This document shows, one piece after another, positions 6,000-13,398 of a stretch of DNA of 23,278 bases. Source of the stretch: a virus; IMG/VR virus record IMGVR_UViG_3300023220_000276, positions 1 through 23,278 of that record; one strand, 5' to 3'. A program made the translations under genes and the position numbers. The notes below the pieces were generated by a model. It was not told where the DNA came from, searched no databases, and saw only the letters and a list, made by a program, of their open reading frames with translations. Every line of letters begins with the position of its first letter. Position 1 is the stretch's first letter.

Positions 6000-6090
6000 T
6001 TTAAAGTCGGTTGGCTTGTATCTAATTTACTGGTGCGTGATACCCGTTGCTGTGATGGCCATTGCGTGGGCTTTGGTGTCTACGCTATGA
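5992..6090 (+). CDS. Membrane microprotein, 32 aa, upstream of RusA
   Basis: ATG 5992 has the strong ribosome site GGAGGGTGAAA, and the stop (6088-6090) overlaps the RusA start as ATGA. The product is MISLKSVGLYLIYWCVIPVA followed by VMAIAWALVSTL, almost wholly hydrophobic after residue 6. It should be a single-pass inner-membrane peptide. The ribosome site is better than that of RusA itself, so its translation probably drives RusA translation by coupling. Confidence 0.55.
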   Translation: MISLKSVGLYLIYWCVIPVAVMAIAWALVSTL

Positions 6091-6548
6091 AGGTCACCAT
6101 TCACATTCCAATTTCACCACGTGGCAAAGAGCGCGCAAGGTCGAGGATAGTTAAGCCGAAGAATGGTAAAGCATTCACAACGCATTACACGCCGAGCAAA
6201 ACCGTTAGCTACGAAAATGATGTAGCGACGTATGCGAAAATGGCAATGGATTTTAAAAGGCCGCTGACAGGGCCATTGAAAGTAACTCTGTTATTTATCT
6301 TCGAAGCGCACAAGGCACCGAGGTGGCGACACGAGATGGAGTTAAACGGCTGGATATCTCACACGTCCAAGCCAGATATTGATAACTTGGTTAAATCTAT
6401 CTTCGATGGTTTCAATCGCGTGGTGTGGCTTGACGACCAGCAAATTACAAAGCTGATCACGGAAAAGAAATACGGCGCCGAGCCTTGTATTTATGCCGTC
6501 GTGGAAGAGATAGACAAATACTCAGCACAGATCAAGAGGAAGCCATGA
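6087..6548 (+). CDS. rusA: RusA family Holliday junction resolvase
   Basis: The 153-residue product starts at ATG 6087 (MKVTIHIPISPRGKERARSR), overlapping the microprotein stop; upstream in-frame starts would run through that gene. The active-site motif KPDIDNLVKSIFDGFN spans 95-110 and WLDDQQI 114-120. D97, D99, K103 and D116/D117 correspond to the catalytic residues of E. coli RusA. RusA cuts four-way junctions symmetrically, clearing recombination and replication intermediates before packaging. Phage rusA genes usually sit late in the early operon, as here. Length (E. coli RusA 120) is slightly extended at both ends. Confidence 0.93.
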   Translation: MKVTIHIPISPRGKERARSRIVKPKNGKAFTTHYTPSKTVSYENDVATYAKMAMDFKRPLTGPLKVTLLFIFEAHKAPRWRHEMELNGWISHTSKPDIDNLVKSIFDGFNRVVWLDDQQITKLITEKKYGAEPCIYAVVEEIDKYSAQIKRKP

Positions 6549-6697
6549 TCGAACCAACGAAAAAACAAATAGACGCTTGCCTGGGTATGGGCTGGGAACT
6601 GCAAGACGACAAAGTATTCTACAACGAAGAAAAGAAATTGTACGGCTGGTTTACACAATCCGGGTGGGTGAAATGTTTCGAGGATGATTTTGAATAG
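6545..6697 (+). CDS. Hypothetical small phage protein, 50 aa
   Basis: ATG 6545 overlaps the RusA stop as ATGA. The product begins MIEPTKKQIDACLGMGWELQ and ends GWVKCFEDDFE. It is acidic, with four tryptophan/tyrosine-rich positions (GWELQ, YGWFTQSGW). The QIDACLGMGWE opening is plausible for a helix-turn of a tiny globular domain. No function is recognised. An MNIGW-type ribosome-coupled operon position supports its reality. Confidence 0.55.
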   Translation: MIEPTKKQIDACLGMGWELQDDKVFYNEEKKLYGWFTQSGWVKCFEDDFE

Positions 6698-6708
6698 GAG
6701 AAATTAAT

Positions 6709-7059
6709 ATGCATAGAAAAATTTCAGAAGTGTGTCTTGACGCGCTAGAAGATTTTGCAGGTTTTGACGACTGGTGGCACGACCTTGAAGACGACATTAA
6801 AAATGATGTCCGCGAAGAGCTGTCATCTAGATTGGAGCTAACAATTAATCTCTTGACTGAGGAGTCAGATACCGACAACAACAAGGTAATGGAAGAGCGG
6901 GATTTTTGGGAGGCAAAGGCTACAGAGCTGGCTGAAGATATCGGAAAATATCTTGGTTTTGATGTTGGCGAGCACAGCAGTGCCAACTGCCCAGTACAAT
7001 CAGCGATAGATGGTCTGTATGAAATGGGCAGCCAGATCGAAGAGTGGATAAGTAAATAA
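6709..7059 (+). CDS. Hypothetical acidic phage protein, 116 aa
   Basis: Start is ATG 6709, after GGAGAAATTAAT. The protein is acidic and helical, with DDWWHDLEDDIKNDVREELSSRLELTI-type helices in the first half (split here over residues 20-47) and a second helical block ERDFWEAKATELAEDIGKYL at 63-82. The end is GSQIEEWISK. No domain is recognised. It could be a small acidic inhibitor or DNA mimic, but that is speculation from composition only. Confidence 0.6.
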   Translation: MHRKISEVCLDALEDFAGFDDWWHDLEDDIKNDVREELSSRLELTINLLTEESDTDNNKVMEERDFWEAKATELAEDIGKYLGFDVGEHSSANCPVQSAIDGLYEMGSQIEEWISK

Positions 7060-7098
7060 TTTAAAACGGCAATACTGCCACAACAAGAGGGAAAGAAA

Positions 7099-7509
7099 AT
7101 GCAAACGTACACAGGTACTAAAACGCTGGATGCTAAACCAATGTCGTTAGGTGGTTACAATAAATATCAAGGTTGGCCTATACCGCTAGATCAGGACCCG
7201 GACGATGAAGGATATTTAGTTGAATATCACGACGGTGGTAAAGCCAACCATCCTGACCACAAAGGCTATATTTCTTGGTCGCCGAAAGATGTGTTTGAAA
7301 GAACGTATAGCAAAGTTATTGAGCTATATCAGCAGCGAGTGGTTGATGAGAAGTTTGACCTTGATGCAAAGATAAAAGCTCTTGTGAATTTTATGGATGG
7401 GGATACATTTGGCTCCGTTGATCCTAGTGAGCGAGGTAGGATGTCTAACCAGTGCAGCGCCATGGAAGTTTATTCAGAGATGCTCGACTCGCGTATTAGA
7501 AATTTCTAA
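7099..7509 (+). CDS. Phage protein with crAss001_48-like C-terminal region
   Basis: ATG 7099 follows AGAGGGAAAGAAA. The first ~65 residues (MQTYTGTKTLDAKPMSLGGY, then GWPIP and GYLVEYHDGG) and SWSPKDVFERTY form a domain I recall in many phage and prophage proteins of unknown role. The last ~58 residues (RVVDEKFDLDAKIKALVNFM, later CSAMEVYSEMLDSRI) fit the short helical hairpin named 'crAss001_48 related protein'. Thus it is a two-part fusion common in early regions. Function is unknown. Confidence 0.65.
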   Translation: MQTYTGTKTLDAKPMSLGGYNKYQGWPIPLDQDPDDEGYLVEYHDGGKANHPDHKGYISWSPKDVFERTYSKVIELYQQRVVDEKFDLDAKIKALVNFMDGDTFGSVDPSERGRMSNQCSAMEVYSEMLDSRIRNF

Positions 7510-7523
7510 CAACCAACAAACCC

Positions 7524-7541
7524 GCCAGCCTTCGGGCTGGC
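7524..7541 (+). promoter_or_regulatory. cUUCGg-capped RNA hairpin between early genes
   Basis: GCCAGCC and GGCTGGC pair perfectly around TTCG, giving a 7-bp GC-rich stem closed by the exceptionally stable C(UUCG)G tetraloop. It begins 14 bases after a stop codon. No T-run follows (CATTGG), and the next ribosome site (GGAG, 7546) lies just beyond. It may be a weak or Rho-assisted terminator, or an mRNA-stabilising or processing element that sets differential expression. Confidence 0.55.
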
Positions 7542-7557
7542 CATTGGAGATGAGAAA

Positions 7558-8093
<536 letters not shown>

Positions 8094-8098
8094 CTGCG

Positions 8099-8127
8099 TT
8101 GAAGAAGCTCAGTGCTAGACCTACGAT
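8099..8127 (+). promoter_or_regulatory. Candidate promoter in the 140-bp gap before the lysis region
   Basis: The gap 8094-8233 is the largest non-coding stretch inside the rightward gene series and has no convincing gene. TTGAAG (8099-8104) and TACGAT (8122-8127) are 17 bases apart, each matching four of six consensus positions. It could start a middle or late transcript for the zinc-protein and lysis genes. Evidence is sequence resemblance only. Confidence 0.3.
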
Positions 8128-8233
8128 TGGGCGTGGAGAGCAAACAAGGCCTTAGAATGGCTTAGGTGGCGTTTTAGAGATGGGTGATTGTTGGGGTGTT
8201 GTGTTTAAATATTAATCCATTGAAGGTGAAAGT

Positions 8234-8383
8234 ATGCCAATTTTAACCGAAGAAGAATTAGAAACGTGCTGGTACTGTGGTGATTGTGATAAGCCTATGC
8301 GCGAAGACGATGACGGATATCTGCATAATGAAAACTGTTATTGCTCTGAAGAATGTGCTGAAAATTACGACGCTAAGCAATAA
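8234..8383 (+). CDS. Small zinc-binding protein candidate, 49 aa
   Basis: ATG 8234 follows GAAGGTGAAAGT. The product starts MPILTEEELETCWYCGDCDK and later reads NENCYCSEECAENYDAKQ. Cysteines 12, 15, 18, 35, 37 and 41, with H31, give a C-x2-C-x2-C ... C-x-C-x3-C pattern that could form a compact treble-clef-like or FCS-type zinc site. The length and motif suit a protein-protein or nucleic-acid adaptor. It is coupled loosely to the next zinc protein, 16 bases downstream. Confidence 0.65.
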   Translation: MPILTEEELETCWYCGDCDKPMREDDDGYLHNENCYCSEECAENYDAKQ

Positions 8384-8399
8384 ATTAACAGAGGTTGAA

Positions 8400-8741
8400 A
8401 TGGAAGAAATACCTGAAGACGTAGTCAAGCAAGTAGACGATATTCTGAAAATAGTCGGTTTGGATGAATTCAGCCCTTTGGACGAAGAGCCTATTCTTAA
8501 AAATGACAATTACGGCAAGTGTTTCCATGGTAATTTCGTAATATCGGTTAAGGAACAAGAAGTAACATGCGGAAAATGCAATGCAAAACTTAGTCCTATG
8601 TGGGTTTTGTCTGATGTAGCAAGCTCGGAATCACAACTCAGGCAGCGATTAAGATCGTTGACTAAAGAGGTTGAGCGAACAGAGGAAAAGCTTCGCTGTA
8701 AATGCAGAAGCTGCGGGAAAATGACACCAATAGGACGTTGA
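8400..8741 (+). CDS. Phage protein with two cysteine motifs and a coiled coil
   Basis: ATG 8400 has GAGGTTGAA upstream and is preferred to longer in-frame starts, which would run through the 49-residue gene. In the 113-residue product, C41-x-H43 and C57-x2-C60 (VTCGKCNAKLSPMWVL) form a probable zinc ribbon. Residues 74-98 are a charged coiled coil, and CKCRSCGKMTPIG near the end gives a second cysteine cluster. I recall similar proteins in many phages (T-C-x2-C-G-x-x-L-x-P...). The function is unknown. Confidence 0.65.
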   Translation: MEEIPEDVVKQVDDILKIVGLDEFSPLDEEPILKNDNYGKCFHGNFVISVKEQEVTCGKCNAKLSPMWVLSDVASSESQLRQRLRSLTKEVERTEEKLRCKCRSCGKMTPIGR

Positions 8742-8753
8742 TTAGGAGGTAGC

Positions 8754-9170
8754 ATGCCATACATGTACAGAAAAGGACCAGACCCGACAAATTACGGTCT
8801 AAGTTCAACCAAAAACCTAGCATCTTGCCATTTAAATTTGCAATTAATACTGCGCCATTTGGCTGCCGATGGCTGGGATATCAGCGTGATTTGTGGCCAC
8901 CGCAACAAAGAAAAGCAAACCGAGGTATTCGAATCTGGCCACAGCAACGCAGAATGGCCGGACTCAGATCACAACGGCAACCCATCAAATGCCGTCGATA
9001 TAGCGCCCTACATCCCCGGAATTGGCATACCGTGGAGTAACCATGTTAATCTCTGGGTCATCCTAGCCGGTGCATTCCTAGCCAAAGCTCAAGAATTGAA
9101 CATCGAGGTTGAATGGGGTGGCCTGTACAAAAATCTCAAGGATCTCGGACATTTCTCATTAATAACTTAA
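8754..9170 (+). CDS. Endolysin, M15-type L-Ala-D-Glu peptidase
   Basis: Start is ATG 8754 with AGGAGGT upstream. The 138-residue product has the M15/VanY-like order of phage T5 endolysin: ICGHRNKEKQTEVFESGHS (46-64), SDHN with H73, AVDIAPY with D82, WGG at 121-123 and DLGHF at 130-134. H73, D82 and H133 are the likely zinc ligands; D130 is probably catalytic. It cleaves the L-Ala-D-Glu bond of the murein stem peptide. There is no signal peptide, so it needs a holin. It opens the lysis cluster. Confidence 0.9.
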   Translation: MPYMYRKGPDPTNYGLSSTKNLASCHLNLQLILRHLAADGWDISVICGHRNKEKQTEVFESGHSNAEWPDSDHNGNPSNAVDIAPYIPGIGIPWSNHVNLWVILAGAFLAKAQELNIEVEWGGLYKNLKDLGHFSLIT

Positions 9171-9187
9171 TTGCATAAGGTAATTTC

Positions 9188-9334
9188 ATGCCAGTTCACA
9201 CACCCAAAGAAAGAGCCAAAAATAACCCAAAACCCAAAGCCAAGGCCAAGGCCAAACGTAAGGTTGCAGTCGCAGGCAGTTTAACCACGAAAACGCCAGA
9301 TAGGCGCAAAAAAAAGAAACGAGCCACTACATGA
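9188..9334 (+). CDS. Very basic small protein, 48 aa
   Basis: ATG 9188 lies 17 bases after the endolysin stop; the upstream AAGGTAATTTC is a fair ribosome site. The product (MPVHTPKERAKNNPKPKAKA, then KAKRKVAVAGSLTTKTPDRRKKKKRATT) is about 40 percent Lys/Arg and rich in Ala and Pro. It is histone H1-tail-like and surely nucleic-acid or polyanion binding, but its role is unknown. GCCAAG is repeated in tandem. The stop overlaps the next start as ATGA, which supports translation. Confidence 0.6.
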   Translation: MPVHTPKERAKNNPKPKAKAKAKRKVAVAGSLTTKTPDRRKKKKRATT

Positions 9335-9738
9335 TACTGTCAGCGCTCATTGTTTTTAATCTTATACACTTAATAAATCATCGAATCCCAATCGATTACG
9401 AGATACCGATATTCAGTCCATTAACGTTCCATATGCCGCTAGTAGCCGTCGATTCTTTTGCCATTTGGCTTCTCAGGAAAAACCCTGTTCCATTACTCAC
9501 AGATCTACTTTGTGTAGTCATTTCACTATCGATTATTAATCACACATTAGGAACAATGGCTTGGTTGACTTATAATCATGATCTAAGGGTTGTTTATGAT
9601 TATTTAAGATCTGTGCTTTTCGGGCTCGTCTTATTGGCTTTTGCCTGGGGGTGGATCGATCGACAGCTTAATAGAAAACGCCATTTGGCTCCCGTTTCTT
9701 GCCGGCCTGGTTTATATATCGTGGAGAAAAATAAATGA
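9331..9738 (+). CDS. Membrane protein in the lysis cluster, holin candidate A
   Basis: ATG 9331 overlaps the basic-peptide stop. The 135-residue product has hydrophobic segments at about 1-16, 53-80 (LLTDLLCVVISLSIINHTLG) and 94-110 (SVLFGLVLLAFAWGWI), with a basic tail (RQLNRKRH) after the last. Three membrane helices, a charged C terminus and position after the endolysin fit a holin or antiholin. No sequence family is recognised, so the role rests on context. The end overlaps the next gene as ATGA. Confidence 0.6.
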   Translation: MILSALIVFNLIHLINHRIPIDYEIPIFSPLTFHMPLVAVDSFAIWLLRKNPVPLLTDLLCVVISLSIINHTLGTMAWLTYNHDLRVVYDYLRSVLFGLVLLAFAWGWIDRQLNRKRHLAPVSCRPGLYIVEKNK

Positions 9739-10001
9739 CATTGTCAGAATTTGGCGAAGAATTTGGCGACGTCTTGTTGGACAAAGTCGAGTGGATGATA
9801 CTTGGGACGGTGAGTAGCATTATCAGTATCAGCATACCATCCTCAGAAAGCATTTTGTTCTATATGGGCGAGTATGGGATAACAGGTGAGTACATCACAT
9901 TTTGGTTATCAACTGGTCTTCTTGTATTGTCTATTATCAAAATATTGCTAGCTTGTGTCGACCACGCATTAACCATTAGGCAAAGGTTTAAAAACGACTG
10001 A
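9735..10001 (+). CDS. Small membrane protein in the lysis cluster, holin candidate B
   Basis: ATG 9735 overlaps the preceding stop. The 88-residue product starts with an acidic amphipathic segment (MTLSEFGEEFGDVLLDKVEW), then a hydrophobic stretch at 20-35 and a strong helix at 53-74 (ITFWLSTGLLVLSIIKILLA), ending in a basic tail (TIRQRFKND). Two helices, a length near 90 and a charged tail are classic class II holin features. It is the better of the two holin candidates. Spanin genes are not recognised. Confidence 0.55.
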   Translation: MTLSEFGEEFGDVLLDKVEWMILGTVSSIISISIPSSESILFYMGEYGITGEYITFWLSTGLLVLSIIKILLACVDHALTIRQRFKND

Positions 10002-10080
10002 AAAACTGATACTTATAACCACCGTTTAAAAAGGAATTTAAAGTGGAATGGTAAAGATCGAAGAGGAAAGTGAAATTTAA

Positions 10081-10437
10081 ATGAAATATATTATTGCAGT
10101 TATAGCTTTAACCTTTGCATGCGCTAATGCCTATGCAGACCTGAAGATCTATGACGCTTGCTGGACTGAAGTCACTACGAGAGAAGATGGCACCACCGCT
10201 ACGGGACAGGTAACCTACGCTTTATACGGCGGTAACCTTGGCGGCCCATTCTCAGAGCTATTCAACGGCAGCACCCTCTGTGATAAGGGTGAGATAGAGC
10301 TAAATGGCGCTGGTGAATTCTACACAATAGTCTGTGAGGATGGGGGTTGCGGAAAGCAGTCCGAGCACATGGTTGCGGAGTGCGGCACTTCAGTCATAGG
10401 CTCAACAACACTAAATATTACTTTAACTTGTAAATAG
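10081..10437 (+). CDS. Exported six-cysteine protein, 118 aa
   Basis: ATG 10081 is ten bases downstream of AGAGGAAAG. Residues 1-19 (MKYIIAVIALTFACANAYA) form a signal peptide with an AYA site for signal peptidase I; TFAC is not a convincing lipobox. The mature part has six cysteines (27, 67, 85, 90, 101, 117), an even number suiting three disulfides in the periplasm, and is rich in Gly, Thr and beta-strand residues. No family is recognised. Possible roles are superinfection exclusion, lysis control or a virion-associated exported factor. A 79-base gap without a gene precedes it. Confidence 0.65.
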   Translation: MKYIIAVIALTFACANAYADLKIYDACWTEVTTREDGTTATGQVTYALYGGNLGGPFSELFNGSTLCDKGEIELNGAGEFYTIVCEDGGCGKQSEHMVAECGTSVIGSTTLNITLTCK

Positions 10438-10449
10438 AGGAGCCAAGGC

Positions 10450-10902
10450 ATGGCCTTTGATAGAAGCAACAGCGCGGATCTTCTAGCGCTTAAAAACGAG
10501 ATGGCTGACGACCCTATCAACATGGACTACGCGGCAGCTGCTGGCGAAACTCAAATTGCTTTAAGTAAATTGAATAGTCCGGCTGAAAACGTTGGCGGGG
10601 GTAGTATTAATCGCCCAACCGAGGAACTAGATATTCCTGATATCGCAGGCGTTATTGACGCAGCTGAATTTGCACTGCTCTCTGAATACGATAAAGACTG
10701 GGTTAGGATGTTCATTAATAAGCCTGCTGATGCCTTATTGAAGCCTTACCAGGGCAAGTTCGTTTCCTTGTTTGCTCAGGGTAGCAAAACCCTAGCAGCT
10801 ACATTGGCGTTGCGATCCAAGCCAGCTTCTAGAGCAGAGGTTTTATTTGGCGTTAATACGATTATTACTAAACTTGATTATGTCGCAGCGAGGGATTCCT
10901 AA
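10450..10902 (+). CDS. Conserved phage protein, probably virion or assembly related
   Basis: ATG 10450 follows GAGGAGCCAAGGC. The 150-residue product begins MAFDRSNSADLLALKNEMAD with a TQIALSKLN helix, and ends in SRAEVLFGVNTIITKLDYVA ARDS. I recall this N- and C-terminal combination in phage genes at the head of tail-fibre-like clusters, with no assigned role. The last base of its stop is the first base of the next start, so the cluster is translated together. Confidence 0.55.
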   Translation: MAFDRSNSADLLALKNEMADDPINMDYAAAAGETQIALSKLNSPAENVGGGSINRPTEELDIPDIAGVIDAAEFALLSEYDKDWVRMFINKPADALLKPYQGKFVSLFAQGSKTLAATLALRSKPASRAEVLFGVNTIITKLDYVAARDS

Positions 10903-11315
10903 TGGCCCAGGATCTTGGATTAGATTTTGCAGCAGGACCAACGGTCACCTTGCTTTCGTCGGATTTAACTGACGGCAGCCAGTCAGCGTTTACCGCCACA
11001 GTAGATTTTGGAAACCCAGCCCCTATCGCATTTGGTCATGAACTTATCCTTACAACTCTAACCGGCACAACTGGCCCGGTGACGCTGCAAGTTGCTTGGT
11101 CGCATGATAATTCGGATTTCTCCGACGCCAACAATGTGCAAAATGTTGTTACAGCTACGATGGCGGCGTCTACTGACAATGAGGCGGTCGGGTCTTCGGC
11201 TGTGATGGCCCAGTATGCCAAGTTTAGGCTCGACAACCAGAGCGGCGGAACTGTTGACGGTACGTCGTCTAACACGGCTCTTATACTCACCGATATATTT
11301 GGCGACCAAAGCTAA
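10902..11315 (+). CDS. Probable virion protein, beta-rich, 137 aa
   Basis: ATG 10902 overlaps the previous stop. The product is Thr/Ser/Ala/Val rich with alternating strands (LILTTLTGTTGPVTLQVAWS, later YAKFRLDNQSGG and TALILTDIFG). This composition suits a beta-sandwich virion protein, for example a fibre or decoration subunit. No family is certain. Its stop also overlaps the next ATG, keeping 1:1 translation with the LamG-like protein possible. Confidence 0.55.
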   Translation: MAQDLGLDFAAGPTVTLLSSDLTDGSQSAFTATVDFGNPAPIAFGHELILTTLTGTTGPVTLQVAWSHDNSDFSDANNVQNVVTATMAASTDNEAVGSSAVMAQYAKFRLDNQSGGTVDGTSSNTALILTDIFGDQS

Positions 11316-12184
11316 TGTTTTTGCACCCCTTTGCAAGACATCTCGACCCTGGGTTTGCTGACCCAACGAAGAATCCTTTAGACTCCCTGTCTTTAGAGAT
11401 AAGGTGGGAAGATTCGATAACTAAGGATTTGCATAGCGCATACGTGCTAGATACATTCTCAGTTCGGGATATAACGGGGAGAGTCCCACAGTCTGCTATT
11501 GCCGTTAATGGCTCTCAAATAGCGCTAGAATCCCGCCCCGTTTCTAAGGCGCTAACATGGGATGGCAGCGACAACAACCAAGTCAATCTTGACATTGTCG
11601 GTCAGCCTTACGATTTCCACACGTCATCGACAATGTCGTATTCTATTCTCCACTATTTTACCTTTGAGGGGGATACTAATAGCAGCGCCGAAGATACCTT
11701 GTCTGCTTCAACTACCATAGCTGTGTTTGACTTATTATCGGTCGCTGTGTCTATTGAGGACGGCCTACCACATTGCCTATTAGTGACTAGAGATGAGTCG
11801 TTTTATAGAGCTTATCTAGATGGCGTTCAGATTGACGCAACCATTTCTACGTCAGGTCGAGGAAATTCCCATTTATTGCGGTATCAGTCAAATATTAACA
11901 GTTTAGAGTTGTTTACTGGAGCAACAGCGACGAGCACTTACGAGATCGGAGGCACTCCGCAAGCTGGCAATGATCGATGGGCTGGCCCGATATACACTAG
12001 TCAATTTTGGCAACGGGCATTAAGCCCTACTGAGGCTAGGTTCATAACAAGAAACCCTTGGTCTGTGTACAAGAATAGGCTGCCAATACCTTACTTCACT
12101 CCTGCGGGAGTGCCAGGCATTACCCCACAAATAGTTGTTCCTAATGCACAAAGAATAGTCAGACATTCAGGGCGTTACTTTTGA
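11315..12184 (+). CDS. LamG/concanavalin A-like lectin-fold protein, likely receptor-binding or fibre protein
   Basis: The 289-residue product starts at ATG 11315. Residues ~80-255 follow the LamG order: LTWDGSDNNQVNL, a run of strands, YRAYLDGVQIDA (164-175), then GNDRWAGPIYTSQFWQRALS (218-237) with SPTEARF and NPWSVYK. The 'W.RALS..E' strand followed by 'NPW.....' is typical of phage LamG repeats that bind host glycans or proteins. Residues 1-75 may attach it to the virion. The C terminus (ITPQIVVPNAQRIVRHSGRYF) is short. It very likely contributes to host recognition. Confidence 0.7.
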   Translation: MFLHPFARHLDPGFADPTKNPLDSLSLEIRWEDSITKDLHSAYVLDTFSVRDITGRVPQSAIAVNGSQIALESRPVSKALTWDGSDNNQVNLDIVGQPYDFHTSSTMSYSILHYFTFEGDTNSSAEDTLSASTTIAVFDLLSVAVSIEDGLPHCLLVTRDESFYRAYLDGVQIDATISTSGRGNSHLLRYQSNINSLELFTGATATSTYEIGGTPQAGNDRWAGPIYTSQFWQRALSPTEARFITRNPWSVYKNRLPIPYFTPAGVPGITPQIVVPNAQRIVRHSGRYF

Positions 12185-12630
12185 CATACGCACGCATCGG
12201 CAGCATACAAAAAGTTGGTTGTGAAAATCTTTTAGAAATATTTAAAGGATTGGAGTACAAAGAATCAAAAGGCCCTGGCGTTCATTACAGGACTATTCAA
12301 AACGTTGTTAGCTCTATAGTTGACGTAAAGGCTTTGCATGTTATTTGGCCAACGGATGCTTGGCATAACGCCATGTTTATCTGCATTCCACCGAAAGGCA
12401 AGATACCATTGCACACCGAAAGCATTGGCATCAGTGAGGGCGACAAAGGGCCTTGGAAGAAATACCATATTCCCCTACAAACCTCTGATAAAGCGATTAG
12501 TTACATAGGTGCAGAGCAGCATAACTTGGAAGTCGGTAGTGTTTATGAGATAGACTTTAAAAAAGCACACGAATCAGTCAACAATGGCAGCGAAGACCGA
12601 GTTCACTTGGTCATGGAAATATATGAGTGA
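12181..12630 (+). CDS. 2-oxoglutarate/Fe(II) oxygenase, aspartyl/asparaginyl beta-hydroxylase type
   Basis: The frame begins with TTG 12181 overlapping the LamG stop (TTGA); no later start keeps the domain. In the 149-residue product, PLHTE (76-80), KKYHIPL (93-99), VGSVYEIDF (118-126), KAHESVNN (128-135) and EDRVHLVMEI (138-147) align in order with the catalytic core of human AspH. H78 and H130 should bind iron and R140 the 2-oxoglutarate carboxylate. This family hydroxylates Asp/Asn or free amino acids. It is unusual in a tail cluster; a virion-protein substrate is an attractive inference. All catalytic residues seem intact. Confidence 0.78.
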   Translation: MTYARIGSIQKVGCENLLEIFKGLEYKESKGPGVHYRTIQNVVSSIVDVKALHVIWPTDAWHNAMFICIPPKGKIPLHTESIGISEGDKGPWKKYHIPLQTSDKAISYIGAEQHNLEVGSVYEIDFKKAHESVNNGSEDRVHLVMEIYE

Positions 12631-12940
12631 TCGAATAGAAATCGATTTAAAATCAGGGCTCTTTACAGATTACGCCCATCAGATTAGAGTAAGGGCGGAA
12701 TTTGATCACGTTCTTATGTTGATAAGACGCAAAGTGGTTAAAATGAGAACAACGGCAGCTCATAAAGCGGGCTTCGCGTTGGCAAAAAAGGCCGGTGAAG
12801 CATTACCGGGGGAATTTGTTATAATGAATATCAATGGTGAAGCCTTCGAACTCCCACCAGAGTCAGCATTAAATCTAGGGGGCGCGTTGTTACGCAAAGC
12901 CGACGATGTGGACGATTATCAACTGAGGAAAAGCACATGA
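12623..12940 (+). CDS. Hypothetical phage protein, 105 aa
   Basis: ATG 12623 overlaps the oxygenase stop by eight bases; longer in-frame starts would run inside that gene. The product begins MSDRIEIDLKSGLFTDYAHQ, has a helical middle (VVKMRTTAAHKAGFALAKKA) and a strand-rich region with FVIMNINGEAFELPPESALN. No family is recognised. The tight coupling on both sides suggests it acts in the same virion or modification process. Confidence 0.55.
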   Translation: MSDRIEIDLKSGLFTDYAHQIRVRAEFDHVLMLIRRKVVKMRTTAAHKAGFALAKKAGEALPGEFVIMNINGEAFELPPESALNLGGALLRKADDVDDYQLRKST

Positions 12941-13398
12941 TAGGTCGATTGTATACGGTAGCGATTGCTAGCCAGGCACAAACAGCATCAAAAACACTGA
13001 TTGAAGTGGCAAGCGCTGCCGATTCAGTAACTTTGGTTGAGCGAATCTGGATAACCCAGACATCCTTTGATACGTCTGAAAATCTAGGCTCTACAACCCA
13101 AAGAATCACAACCACCGGTACCGGCACTGCAACCACGCCAGAGCCCTTACAGGTAGGTGATTCGGCCTTTGGTGGTGTTGTAGAGACAAACGCTACCATT
13201 GAGCCCTCATATACCGCAGGTACAGAGATATTGCAGCTTGGCTTTAATGTGCTGTCAGGTTTGCTCTGGACTCCCGCGAATGATGACGAAATTATTACTG
13301 TTTCGCCTTCTGCATTGGTCGGGATTAACCTCGATGTGGCTCCAAGCGCCAGCATGAACTTCAGTTATGGCTGTACGATTCGCGAAATAGGCGGTTAA
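12937..13398 (+). CDS. Probable virion protein, beta-rich, 153 aa
   Basis: ATG 12937 overlaps the preceding stop as ATGA. The product is Thr/Ser/Ile rich with strand alternation (VTLVERIWITQTS, ITTTGTGTATTPEPLQVGDS, MNFSYGCTIREIGG). It resembles small phage structural proteins with an 'ERI.I.QTS' and 'TP.PL..GD.A' pattern, in which the second half is an oligomerising beta-sandwich. The assignment to virion is by composition and position only. Confidence 0.55.
   Translation: MIGRLYTVAIASQAQTASKTLIEVASAADSVTLVERIWITQTSFDTSENLGSTTQRITTTGTGTATTPEPLQVGDSAFGGVVETNATIEPSYTAGTEILQLGFNVLSGLLWTPANDDEIITVSPSALVGINLDVAPSASMNFSYGCTIREIGG

Noticed and set aside
11058-11366. Minus-strand 102-residue ORF
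   Set aside because: Antisense to two coupled virion-like genes; Arg-rich random composition.
12831-13355. Minus-strand 174-residue ORF
   Set aside because: Antisense to the 12937 gene; Val/Ser-rich shadow of a Thr/Ser-rich strand protein.
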